From Lepisosteus oculatus (lineage: Eukaryota > Chordata > Actinopteri > Semionotiformes > Lepisosteidae), in NCBI RefSeq assembly GCF_040954835.1, contig NC_090706.1, positions 32,311,148-32,375,147 of the forward strand: 64,000 nt of DNA, given 5' to 3'. A model generated the notes under the pieces. It saw only the letters and a list, made by a program, of their open reading frames with translations. It had not been told where the DNA came from and did not search any database. Of the stretch, positions 39,301 to 49,172 are shown piece after piece. Positions within the stretch are counted from its first letter, which is position 1, and the number at the start of each line of letters is the position of its first letter. The translations under genes and the position numbers were made by a program.

Positions 39301-42300
39301 TTGGCCATTCAAACACCTGGATACGTTTATTTGTGAACCATTCCTTTGTAGATTTTGCTGTATGTTTGGGATCATTGTCTTGTTGGAAGATAAATCTCCG
39401 TCCCAGTTTCAGGTCTTTTGCAGACTCCAACAGGTTTTCATCCAGAATGGTCCTGTATTTGGCTGCATCCATCTTCCCCTCAATTTTAACCATCTTCCCT
39501 GTCCCTGCTGAAGGAAAGCAGGCCCAAACCATGATGCTGCCACCACCATGTTTGACAGTGGGGATGGTGTGTTGAGGGTGATGAGCTGTGTTGCTTTTAC
39601 GCCAAACATATCGTTTTGCATTGTGGCCAAAAAGTTCGATTTTGGTTTCATCTGACCAGAGCACCTTCTTCCACATGTTTGGGGTGTCTCCCAGGTGGCT
39701 TGTGGCAAACTTTAGACGAGACTTTTTATGGATATCTTTGAGAAATGGCTTTCTTCTTGCCACTCTTCCATAAAGGCCAGATTTGTGCAGTGTAAGACTG
39801 ATTGTTGTCCTATGGACAGACTCTCCCACCTCAGCTGTAGTTCTCTGCAGTTCATCCAGAGTGATCATGGGCCTCTTGGCTGCATCTCTGATCAGTCTTC
39901 TCCTTGTCTGAGCTGAAAGTTTAGAGGGACGGCCAGGTCTTGGTAGATTTGCAGTGGTCTGATACTCCTTCCATTTCAAGATGATCGCTTGCACAGTGCT
40001 CCTTGGGATGTTTGAAGCTTGGGAAATCTTTTTGTATCCAAATCCGGCTTTAAACTTCTCCACAACAGTATTACGGACCTGCCTGGTGTGTTCCTTGGTC
40101 TTCATGATGCTCTCTGCGCTTTCAACAGAACCTTGAGACTATCACAGACCAGGTGCATTTATACAGAGACTTGATTACACACAGGTGGATTCTATTTATC
40201 ACCATCAGTCATTTAGGACAACATTGGATCATTCAGAGATCCTCGCTGAACTTCTGGAGTGAGTTTGCTGCACTGAAAGTAAAGGGGCCGAATAATTTTG
40301 CACGCCCCACTTTTCATTTTTTTATTAGTTAAAAAAGTTTCAAAAATCCAATAGATTTCATTCCACTTCACAATTGTGTCCCACTTGTTGGTGATTCTTC
40401 ACATAAAATAAAAAATTTATATCTTTATGTTTGAAGCCTGAAATGTGGCAAAAGGTTGAAAAGTTCAAGGGGGCCGAATACTTTCGCAAGGCACTGTATA
40501 ACCCACTTGATTTATAGAAATGATTAAACATTTAAACAAATACCTTTCAATTATGAAGGTGCTGAAGAGAGAGAGTTTCTTATTATAACTATAATGATTG
40601 TTTTGAAAGCTTTTTTTTATAACAGACCAGAAGCACTTGAAGTCGACTACTTTAAATATGATAACCCTCAAGGGACTATGAAGGCACACTTATTTCGGAT
40701 TTTCAGAAAGATTCACAGATGTTCCTGATTACTTATAAGTCTCACCTTTGAAGTCTATAAGAAATTTGACAAGCCCTTGTGTTAGACAGGAAATTGTTAA
40801 CATCTCAGTCACTTGTTCAAAATGAATGTCACAAGGACCAAACTGATGTACTGAGCAGACTCCAGAATTTCTAAAGCTTCTGTTCAACTCTTGATAAAAA
40901 CAATTAGGATATTAGATGTTTTTAAACAAAATTGTCATTGCAGTTTTCGATAAAAAAGTTGATGTCCTTTGAAATAGACCTTTAATTTTTATTTATATTT
41001 CTTCTACATTTTCATGATTAGATATCAAAGGAAAATGTAAATTTTCTTATTTTCTTTTGCCTTTTATGTGGACCATTTTTAAATTACCAGCTATCTTTTG
41101 TAGTGATTCTCCTTGCTTTGTTTAGAATTCTCACTGAAAATAACTTTTCATTTTGATTTTTTGAATTAACATTTGCATACTTAGTCTTTCTAATTTTTTA
41201 AAATATTTTTTAACCAGTTTCAGTGGCTAGAGGTTGATTATTCTAGCAAAGAAAGAAAAATGCTACCTTTAATAAAATTAAGAAACAGTTTCTTATTTCT
41301 TAGTGCAGTCTTGATAATTCTGGTAAACTACCTTTACTGTATCTTTTTAAAAACCAACACTATACATTTGTTTTAAAATGATCTTTTTTTTTCACTGTCC
41401 GCTTAAGGGTGGAATGTACTGGCTGGTTCTGTTGGATGACTACAGTGCTGGGTTTGGGTTAATGGTTGTGGTGATAACATCATGTTTTGTAATTTCACGC
41501 ATATATAGTAAGTATACATTTGACAGTCCTTTGGTGAAGCTTCTCTATGCCTATTTTATGTGTTAGAAGATTTATTTTGGACATTTATAGATGGGAAACA
41601 GTGCAAAATCAAAATCGTAGCCTTGGGAATTCTCCTTGGGATCTTCAAATATCTATAGTTCATATCTTTCCTTTGAGGCTGAACATTTTATTGATCTAAT
41701 GATAGCAGAGATTTTCATAGCTCAGGTCCTTTAAAATTGCCTTGGCTGTTTGTGATCTCAGTGCTATTTACTTCGAGCTTTTGTATAGTCAGTTCACTAT
41801 GGTCTTTCAGGTCAATAGCAACATCAGATAAGGTAAAACTGGAAGGATGAATTTCTACTATATTGCTCATTAAGCTCAGTATAACCTCATATTTAGATTA
41901 TTACCAAACCTTTTAACTCTCAGTAATGGTTTATTTTCATTACTACATTAACCATTAACTCAAAAATTGATATGTCAGAACATTAAAAAAATCAATAGAT
42001 CAGCAGTTCAGGTACTTATTTTATAATAAACTGTATGCCACCAGACTCCCTTTACAATCAAGTAGCTGTAAGTGTCTATCTCAGTGAGTCTGTCTATGAC
42101 TTAGATATTGTCTTGTCTATTGTATATGACTGAATTGTTCACTAAGTCTTAGATGTATTGGATTTTTATCAGAATATTCTTATATATCACATAATTTTTC
42201 AACTGAATACTTGTAGATTTTCTTTATGATACAAAATTTCCACATTTTCTTTGCCAGTAAAATATACATTATGAAATGTATGAATATTTTAAAATTATTT

Positions 42301-45300
42301 TATGAATAAAAGATCATAAGCTGTAAACTTACAGCATGCATAGAAAGAATTCCAAAAGCTAGTTAATATAAACCAAATACATTATATACTGGATCCCTTG
42401 TGTTTTTAGACTTACACAATAAAAGCACAAAGGTTAAAGAAAAATACATCGAACACAAATGATTAATGCGTCCTGATGCACCATTCAGTTTAGAATAGTT
42501 TCCTATTGCCCCTCAGATGGAGACCATCTAAATTGACATGAACCTGCAGATTCAGCCTGAAGCACTGCTGCTTGTCAGACGGTTTGCTGGTGAATCTGTC
42601 AATTAGCCATTCTTTGGAGATACATCACTAAAACCTATTAACTTGCTGTGACAGGGATTCAAAACAAAATATTAAATATTCAACAGATAATCTCTTCATT
42701 TCACCTCTTCACCATGTTCATACAGTATTTAACACTTTAAGAGCAGTTACAATCTGTACCAGTTTTATGCACTGTCACATGTTCAAAATCTTGTGTTCTG
42801 AGGGAAGATAGCCAGTTGCTTTATTATTAGAAATGAGAAAACCACTTACACATCACTTTCAGCTCTGATCTTCATTATCATTTCCCATGTAATTGTATGA
42901 GAATTTATAGTGTTTAAAAGTGTTTACTGTAACCTCATGTGAGCCTGGTACAGTATGTGAACTATCACATTGGATAGTACATTAAGAAGAGTTAATTAAA
43001 CATTTGAAAACCATGGGCTCATTGGTATTTTCTTAGTTTTAAAAATGGTCTTTTATTAATAGTATTACAACTGTTCCTACTTCCCCTACAGGTGTGCAGA
43101 GATTTTCTCGAGACATTAAGATGATGCTAGGATTTGAACCAGGGATTTATTTTAAGATGTGCTGGAACTACCTTTCACCACTCTCCATGTTGGTAAGACT
43201 ATTTATACCTGCTTCACAAAAGATATGATTACGATCTGGAAGGTGCAAGGTAGTAAAAACTATAGGCCAGGAAATGAAACATCGTCATCGTCCGTCTCTG
43301 TGAGTATGCTGCCTGTTGGTGTAAAAAAATGCTTGCTTGACCACATTTTTCATGTTCCAAGAAAAAAAACAGGGGGGTCTGAAAATCTGTCTGGGCAAGA
43401 ACTCCCACTGTTTAAAGAATATTGTGAATAATTATTTTAATCAATATTATATGATACAATATTTTACATACTTTGTTAAAACAGCACGATTATGCATGGG
43501 CATGGAAAAGGTGAAATGTGTGAATGAGGCTTGAACGAAAAAAAGTACTTTTGAGTTTTGTCAATGTTCTGAAACTTATTGCCATTTTTAGTCTTTTCAT
43601 TTTACTTAACAGCTCATGCACTTTTCATTCTTGTTTACTTATGCTACAATAGTATACCAATTTATTTGCTTCTTGGTTTTCAGGCTTTGCTTGTATACAG
43701 CATTGTGAAATATGAGCCGTCTGAATATGGGACTTACAAGCTCCCTAAGTGGGCAGAGATATTGGGTATTTTCATGGGCCTGTTACCATGTTTAATGGTG
43801 CCAACTGGGATGGTGGTTTCTGTTCTCCGTGAAGAAGGAACTTTGAAAGAGGTAATTATGATTGACTTTCAATATTAAATGTGACAGCAATGACAATTAT
43901 TCTTATACGTATTATTAGCAATATCTGTTCTGGACAGAAAATAAAATACAGAATGAGTTACTAACTATATGAGCCTAAAATAAGAATAGAAAGCAAAAAT
44001 GTAAGGGATAGCATTTGAACAGTTTTGGATACATACTGTATTTTCACCAGTTGCTTGAGTATTTCCCTGAATCTCATTTGAAAATACATATTACCTGTCA
44101 CAATGCTGAGACCAGCTTTGGATCATTTTAGATAGTGCATCACATGCAGTCACATTCCAGATTCACGTGAAAAAAAAATGTAATGTATTTGGCCCAGTGA
44201 TGGATTTTTCAGGTCCTGGAGAACAATTATTTAATGTCACGTTCTACTGTATGATTTGTGTGTTTACCACTTTAAAGATTATCATCTTCTATTCTGTTAC
44301 ATACAGTAGAAAACCTCTACATCTGTATACATCTAAAATGTAGGTATTTCTATCACTCTGCTTTAATGTTCCATATAACTTTAAAACATTCTGTGCTTTT
44401 GTTGTTTACAAGGTGAGTTGACATGCAACATGTCTGTGGCTTACCCTTTATAGCAGAATAACACATTCTTGACTGGTTTATGACAGATTTACTCTTAAAG
44501 ATTACAAGAAAGCAATTACTATAGACACGACAATGCTCTGTTAAAGAGGTACCAGTTGAAAATAGGTTTTCTAATTTCTAAATGAACCTCTGCTCACTGG
44601 AAGGTGTCCTAAATAAGGACATATGATGGTTTTATTCAATTTATATTTTTGGTTAATTTACAATAGTGAAGATACTGCAATACAAGTAAATCCTAAGATT
44701 TATTTCTTAAATAAACACTGCACTCTGTGTTTGGAAAGGAAAATCCTTGTTATTTTTTACCATGTTAAGGTGCTTGTTTGCATGAATTATGAATGAACAG
44801 GCAATATGCATTAACTTGTTTTTCAATAGCCTGTGAAGAAAAGTAAATCTGATGCACACAACCTGAGAGCTTCATACAGTAAATACAAAACAAAATAATC
44901 AGTTCAGAAAGCCATAAAATAAATATTTTATGATTAGCATGCCACTGTAGAATCCTGGCAGGGTAAGGAGCAATTAACATTGCATATTCTGATGTGTATG
45001 TGGCACTGTTCAACAGTTGCCACTAATAAGGTCTTGTAAATAATTTATAATTCATACCTGCTGTTTCTGTGCATAGAAATCTCAGAATAAAAGCTTTTAC
45101 AGGGCATATAATCAGTTGCTCCATTAGAAAATTTAAAGGTACCACAAAACTAATTACCTTTATCAGACAGTAATAGGTCAACAAAAATAAATAATTATGA
45201 AATCACTGAATTCAATTTCTGAAGATGAAAGTGAACCTTTCAAAGGGTTGGAGATTGTCTTTCAGGCAATATTTGAAATTTGTCAGATGTATTCAGGTAC

Positions 45301-46792
45301 TCTTTCTACATGGTAAGAAGTTAAATATTGATAGGCATTTAGGCTACAGTCAGATTCATTCTTTTCTAGAACCTTTAGGGATTCAATATCAGTCAATTCT
45401 TTTGTTATGAATTGATAGTGCTATGGTCCACTTTTTATTTTAAAGAATAAATCCCACAGAGAATAACATGCCATGTCAAAGTATGTCGTTAATTTTAAAC
45501 CCATTTCTTTCTGATCTTTGAAATATGCATCAGTATTTGCCAAACTGGCATTAAGTCTTTTCAAACATCTGATTCACAAGCACACAAACTGTAGATCAAC
45601 AACATTAACAATTGTTCTTAAGTTTATATTCTGAAATATATTTTAATGCTAACAAGAGCATGCATTTTTAATATTTTTTCAAAATAATGAGCCTATATTA
45701 TATGAAGAATTATATTTATTCAATGTGAACAGATAGAGCAGAATTCCTTGCAATTGTCTTTTTGATGTGATTTGGCTAACTGACACAGACACTGACACAG
45801 TTAGATACTAGATTGATTTATTAGCGATGATGTACATTAATTAGGGATACCTTTTACAGCAGCAAAGGATTCCCTGTGCATAAACTCAAACCAATCATTG
45901 AACTGATTGTACAATCATACACTTAAAATGTTTTAATATGACCAAGGGTGATTCCGCAGGGTTGTAAAAGACAATAATAAAACCCAGCAGTGAGGTTAAG
46001 CTTTATCAAATACAACCTTAATACCCTGTGTCAGTTTATAAAACGGTTCCATACAGCATGACTAAATGTTATCTGTTCTTTTCAAATGTGATTTCAAATT
46101 TTGGTAATAAAAAGATTTCTTGCTTTACTGCAATAGTGCCTTTAGGGCAGTACTTATATTTTTCAATCAACTGAATTGTGAAGGATGTACAAAGCCTATA
46201 CCAAACGTATATTTATATCTTGGACACCTAAGTATAAGAGCTCAAGGCATGTACAGAATAATCTTACATCAGGAGAAGTGAGTACTGTACGTTAGAGGCA
46301 ACAGACATACAGTAACAGAACCATTTCTCTTATGGTTCAGTTATGGTTTAAAGATTTGAAAACGAAAACAAGTTTTAATAGTTTTAGAGTTTAACAATAC
46401 CATTCCATGTGATTTTAAATTAAACAGCCATCACATCGTTTAATACACGTTTTTAGGTCTACAACTTAAATTTAAATAGTGGTTGCTGAATGACATATCT
46501 GATTAAATTTATACTGTTCAGTTTGACCCCACAGAAGAATCTATTGTATATTTGAACGTCTTACAAATTAATGTATTAACAGAGAATTAAACAAGCCATT
46601 AGACCATCCTTAGACTGGGGACCTGCTCTAGAGGAAAATCGAACAGGCATCTATGTGAACACTCTGCCAGGAAGTCAGTCTCCAAGACCCCTGATGGTCC
46701 ACATGAGAAAGTATGGTGGAATCACATGCTACGAAAATACAGCAATAGAGCTGGACAAAGAAATTGAGATGGAGGAGGAATCCATGATGTAA
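27287..46792 (+). CDS. slc6a7: slc6a7, sodium- and chloride-dependent L-proline transporter (14 coding exons)
   Basis: All 14 exons join in consistent phase to 641 aa; human SLC6A7 (PROT) has 636. It belongs to the SLC6 neurotransmitter:sodium symporters of the plasma membrane and takes up L-proline with Na+ and Cl- at glutamatergic synapses. Visible features: a cytoplasmic N-terminus starting [13 protein letters not shown]1 with the NVWRFPY signature; a large second extracellular loop with Cys157/Cys166 (the family disulfide) and glycosylation sequons at 175, 176 and 187; TM6 with [12 protein letters not shown]7 with [12 protein letters not shown]8 with the Na+-site LGLDSQ; and a C-tail ending EEESMM, as in human. 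The loop [13 protein letters not shown] and tail [11 protein letters not shown] are close to human PROT and separate it from glycine or GABA transporters. No break was seen. Intron 10 carries an antisense Tc1 element. Confidence 0.97.
29794..29977 (+). CDS. slc6a7: slc6a7 exon 2: N-terminus and TM1
   Basis: Residues 12-72 plus one base. Acceptor [22 protein letters not shown] then [29 protein letters not shown] and NGGG. TM1 residues form part of the substrate and Na+ sites across the family. Confidence 0.96.
30408..30539 (+). CDS. slc6a7: slc6a7 exon 3: TM2
   Basis: Residues 73-116, from [19 protein letters not shown] to [11 protein letters not shown], in 132 nt. Acceptor TTTCCAG, phase 1 to phase 1. 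Confidence 0.96.
30871..31120 (+). CDS. slc6a7: slc6a7 exon 4: TM3 and extracellular loop 2
   Basis: Residues 117-199. TM3 ([20 protein letters not shown]) is followed by the loop with the paired cysteines [10 protein letters not shown] and sequons NNSS and NIT, then SPSEEYW. Donor AG/GTAGGG in phase 2. Confidence 0.96.
31368..31506 (+). CDS. slc6a7: slc6a7 exon 5: TM4
   Basis: Residues 200-246, [17 protein letters not shown] then [19 protein letters not shown] and LKGVKSSGK. Phase 2 to 0. Confidence 0.96.
32540..32925 (-). mobile_element. LINE remnant (CR1/L2-like ORF2 C-terminus), antisense in slc6a7 intron 5
   Basis: Read on the minus strand, one frame gives [38 protein letters not shown] and [13 protein letters not shown]. 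These match the end of CR1/L2-type ORF2 (LVRPHLEYCVQVWSPHYKK, AALERVQRRATRLIPGLKGM, AERLKELNLF). Beyond about 32740 the match continues in shifted frames ([12 protein letters not shown]). A decayed 3' end. Confidence 0.75.
33424..33558 (+). CDS. slc6a7: slc6a7 exon 6: TM5
   Basis: Residues 247-291, [20 protein letters not shown] then [18 protein letters not shown] and DHLLTSK. Phase 0 to 0. The upstream intron (1.9 kb) holds the LINE remnant. Confidence 0.96.
33948..34051 (+). CDS. slc6a7: slc6a7 exon 7: TM6
   Basis: Residues 292-325. [19 protein letters not shown] then [15 protein letters not shown], the unwound TM6 helix that lines the substrate site in this family. Phase 0 to 2. Confidence 0.96.
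34918..35042 (+). CDS. slc6a7: slc6a7 exon 8: TM7
   Basis: Residues 326-367, [19 protein letters not shown] then [21 protein letters not shown]7 contributes to Na+ and Cl- binding in SLC6 proteins. Phase 2 to 1. The intron after it (2.7 kb) shows nothing recognisable. Confidence 0.96.
37777..37889 (+). CDS. slc6a7: slc6a7 exon 9: extracellular loop 4 and TM8
   Basis: Residues 368-405, [19 protein letters not shown] then [25 protein letters not shown] is the conserved TM8 Na+-site segment. Phase 1 to 0. Confidence 0.96.
38664..38795 (+). CDS. slc6a7: slc6a7 exon 10: TM9
   Basis: Residues 406-449, [19 protein letters not shown] then [19 protein letters not shown] and LILTTE. Phase 0 to 0. The Tc1 element begins 70 bases after its donor. 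Confidence 0.96.
38866..39079 (+). repeat. Tc1 terminal inverted repeat, left
   Basis: Begins CAGTGCCTTGCGAAAGTATT just after the TA. The outer direct repeat lies at 38882-38896 and the inner one at 39069-39083. Confidence 0.95.
39086..40105 (-). CDS. Tc1-type transposase, intact (339 aa, DD34E)
   Basis: Cut-and-paste transposase that would bind the inverted repeats and insert at TA. Two N-terminal helix-turn-helix (PAIRED-like) regions span about residues 1-115, joined by the GRPSK linker near 58-62. The catalytic triad is complete: Asp152 in LWSDETK, Asp243 in [12 protein letters not shown] and Glu278 in [11 protein letters not shown], with 34 residues between the last two. The glycine-rich box [13 protein letters not shown] lies at 185-197. 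Length matches active fish Tc1 transposases (about 340 aa), with no stop or frameshift. Oriented against slc6a7. Activity is not shown by sequence alone. Confidence 0.96.
   Translation of the reverse strand: MKTKEHTRQVRNTVVEKFKAGFGYKKISQASNIPRSTVQAIILKWKEYQTTANLPRPGRPSKLSAQTRRRLIRDAAKRPMITLDELQRTTAEVGESVHRTTISLTLHKSGLYGRVARRKPFLKDIHKKSRLKFATSHLGDTPNMWKKVLWSDETKIELFGHNAKRYVWRKSNTAHHPQHTIPTVKHGGGSIMVWACFPSAGTGKMVKIEGKMDAAKYRTILDENLLESAKDLKLGRRFIFQQDNDPKHTAKSTKEWFTNKRIQVFEWPSQSPDLNPIENLWKELKTAVHKCSPSNLTELELFCKEEWARISVSRCAKLIETYPKRLAAVIAAKGGSTKY
40284..40496 (-). repeat. Tc1 terminal inverted repeat, right
   Basis: Reverse complement of the left repeat, from GGGGCCGAATAATTTTGC to CTTTCGCAAGGCACTG, next to the TA at 40497-40498. 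Confidence 0.95.
41408..41507 (+). CDS. slc6a7: slc6a7 exon 11: TM10
   Basis: Residues 450-482, [19 protein letters not shown] then [14 protein letters not shown]. Acceptor CGCTTAAG, donor A/GTAAGT in phase 1. Confidence 0.95.
43092..43192 (+). CDS. slc6a7: slc6a7 exon 12: start of TM11
   Basis: Residues 483-516, [19 protein letters not shown] then [15 protein letters not shown]. Phase 1 to 0. Confidence 0.95.
43684..43851 (+). CDS. slc6a7: slc6a7 exon 13: end of TM11 and TM12
   Basis: Residues 517-572, [19 protein letters not shown] then [19 protein letters not shown] and [14 protein letters not shown]. Phase 0 to 0. The following intron is 2.7 kb with nothing recognisable. Confidence 0.96.
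46583..46792 (+). CDS. slc6a7: slc6a7 exon 14: cytoplasmic tail
   Basis: Residues 573-641. [17 protein letters not shown], then [19 protein letters not shown] and the acidic end EMEEESMM, closely following the human tail. TAA at 46790-46792. Confidence 0.96.
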   Translation, partial: RIKQAIRPSLDWGPALEENRTGIYVNTLPGSQSPRPLMVHMRKYGGITCYENTAIELDKEIEMEEESMM

Positions 46793-48480
46793 ATGTTTAC
46801 TTGTTCTCTTTATTTCAACTCAAAGAGGTAATTCATGTTCTGACTACAATTGTTAATGAATTTTCTATGTTTTAAGAAAGATAATGTGGTTGTTAATGAA
46901 CATGTATTAATTAATAATCAACCTTATTAGTAATGAATGGTATGTTGACAACACAGATACGAATATATAATTATTATAACTGCACAGTAGCACTGCTATA
47001 GTTAGAGACAGCTGTTAGACTCTTGTACACATGTACTGTATGTCTATGTATGTTTGCACAATTTATAATTTATGGTTTCTAAGTCCTTATGACTTCTGTT
47101 GAAAGTCTGTTGAAAGCAGCAATTGTTCTGTTTACACTGTTGGTACGACAAAACACATTATTCATTGTAATGGTCATTTACAACCCTCAAAATAGTTTAA
47201 CATCCTGAAAGAATATTAATTGCTTAATGTATGTTAAGTGTCAGTTACAGTAGTGGTTGTTCTTGTTATTTTTATGAAGTCATGGATTGATAACTAAAAT
47301 TGTCAGGGTGAAATAGTTACTGTAATTCATTTCATTACTTATTTTGTTCACTCAAATACATTATACATTTTGTCAGGGTGATTTATAGCTGAGTTTAAGG
47401 GGAAAAAATAAAAATATCAACTTGAACAGATCCTTGTTTCTTTTACACTATTCTTCACACTTATATAGTTCACATCTACCCCGTAAATATTATGGTTTAG
47501 GACATAGAAGCGCAAAAGCCAACCATCTGTATTTAAACAATAAATGGATCAGGTAAACAAGTTGGGGAGCCAAATAAATGATGTACATGTACATTATTCC
47601 CTTGTAAATTGCAGTAAGCTCTATTTTAAATTACATTTTGTTTCTTCATTTCTTAAGACAAAAAAACTTAAATTAGTAATCCAGATAGTGTAAAATCATT
47701 GTATCTCAGTGGGTATGAATGCCTACTTAATTTACAGGTAACAAGTTCTAAAACAATATTTGAGTTTTATTAAGCTCAGCAAAAATACAGTGTTAAAAAA
47801 AATATTGTGCTTAAGTTTTCTTCAGTGGGTGTCATAAAGATTCATAAGGTAGCTTCCAAATATTTTCATACCCTTATATCAATAGCATCAATCCATTTTT
47901 TAGTAATTATCCATTGCAGGGCACACACATTCAGAGATACCAATTACCTGAATGGCATTTCTATTGAGATGTGAACTGTTAGAAAACAGTATGTAGACAC
48001 ACTCTACTAAGTATAAAAAGAAACTAATTACTCCACAGCTTCTTAGGAAGATAAAGTAATTGGAATTTGTAAGTTGCGTTTTTAGTGTTTTGATTAATTG
48101 TTCATTTTGACCATGCTTTGACTGCTGCATAACAACATGCTATTTGACATAATGAATTAATCTGTATTTGTGGCAGTTCAAAAGTTTCTTTTGAAGCTCA
48201 GGGCGTTCATAAAACACAAGGGCAGATTCATGCTTAAAAACGTGAACTTTCAACTGTACATAATTTTGATGCTTATGACGACAAGCTACAGTACCAAAAA
48301 TGCAACTCTAGAAAAAAAAAGGATGAAATTCTAGCTGATAAGTTCAGTATTAACAAAAGAAGGCACTCTTAAAAAGCCTCAAAAGCTTTTATAAAATATA
48401 TTATTAACTAATTGTTTATGTATAATTATAAAAGGAAACTGTACAAACACAGCATTTACATTACAAGTCATTACAATTTC
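46793..48480. other. slc6a7 3' UTR and intergenic DNA
   Basis: The first part is the slc6a7 3' UTR. AATAAA at 47407-47412, followed by a T/G-rich stretch, is a likely poly(A) signal about 615 bases after the stop. The remainder shows no gene. Confidence 0.5.
47407..47412 (+). promoter_or_regulatory. slc6a7: Probable slc6a7 polyadenylation signal
   Basis: AATAAA with GATCCTTGTTTCTTTTACAC shortly downstream. Another AATAAA occurs near 47540. Confidence 0.5.
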
Positions 48481-48486
48481 AATATA

Positions 48487-48690
48487 ATTGGGGGTTGGCG
48501 CGATGTAGTGGGTAAAGCTTTGGCCTCATAACTGACAGGTCTCTACGTAAGGTAATTTACACTGATTGATCCCATCAGCCCAGCTATATACAGTAAGTGA
48601 GGACCAGAATTACTGGGGTAATAATTCCTGAGATGGCCCAATATCACATCAAGATGGAAGTCAATTAAGAGACACCATTTAAGATAACCT
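48487..48690 (+). repeat. Possible degenerate SINE head
   Basis: GGGGGTTGGCGCGATGTAGTG then GGTAAAGCTTTGGCCTC resembles the head of a tRNA-derived SINE (box A-like GTAGTGGGTAAAG). No clear box B follows. Confidence 0.35.
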
Positions 48691-48729
48691 AGCATAAGTT
48701 TGTGCAGTGGTCAGATACTGACACAACAC

Positions 48730-48830
48730 ATCCAGTCTCCACACTGAAGGCTCCCCAGCCTGGAATCAAGCACAGGACCTGAGAGCTGTGAAGCAGCAGC
48801 ACTGTCTGCCATATCACTACATCACCTGCT
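48730..48830 (-). repeat. SINE-type retroposon, antisense fragment
   Basis: On the minus strand it reads GCAGGTGATGTAGTGATATG, then GCAGACAGTGCTGCTGCTTC, a box B-like GCTTGATTCCAGG and GGCTGGGGAGCCTTCAGTG, the usual fish tRNA-SINE head. Confidence 0.65.
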
Positions 48831-48860
48831 ATGACTATTGATTATATTACACCATGTTTT

Positions 48861-49172
48861 GGGTGGCACAATGGTGCAGTAGTTTGCATTGGTGGCTTGC
48901 AGCTCTGGGGACCTGGGTTCAATTCCTGGGCTGCTAACTCCACACAGATTCTATGTCCTCCCTGTGTTTGCATGAGTTTCCTCCCACAATCCAAAGACAT
49001 GCCTTGTAGGCTAATTAGCAACAGGGAAAATTGACTTTGGCATGAGTGTGTGTTCATGTCTGTGCAGTGATGGACCAGCGTCCTGTCCAGGATGTATCCT
49101 AGCTTGTGCCCAATGCTCTCCCCGATAGGCTCCGGGCCACCATGAACCTGAATTGGATAAGCAGTTATTAAA
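48861..49172 (+). repeat. tRNA-derived SINE, fairly complete
   Basis: Box A (TGGTGCAGTAG, 48872-48882) and box B (GGTTCAATTCC, 48916-48926) of the RNA polymerase III promoter are both legible. They are followed by TTTGCATGAGTTTCCTCCCA, CAATCCAAAGACATGCC, the CAGCGTCCTGTCCAGGATGT body, and an end at TGAATTGGATAAGCAGTTA. The same 3' body is found at 4416-4845. The spacing and long tail show it is a SINE, not a tRNA gene. Confidence 0.88.

Larger units (their letters stand above)
38866..40496 (-). mobile_element. Complete Tc1/mariner transposon in slc6a7 intron 10
   Basis: A 1631-bp element flanked by TA at 38864-38865 and 40497-40498, the expected target duplication. Near-identical terminal inverted repeats of about 213 bp enclose an uninterrupted transposase gene on the minus strand. 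Each repeat has an outer and an inner copy of TATTCGGCCCC, the IR/DR layout of the Sleeping Beauty-type group. The repeats differ by one A in a homopolymer and only a few substitutions, so the insertion looks young. It lies well inside a 2.6-kb intron and should be spliced out. Confidence 0.97.

Noticed and set aside
48872-48926. Box A and box B, possible tRNA gene
   Set aside because: No cloverleaf can be made; the sequence continues into a SINE body.
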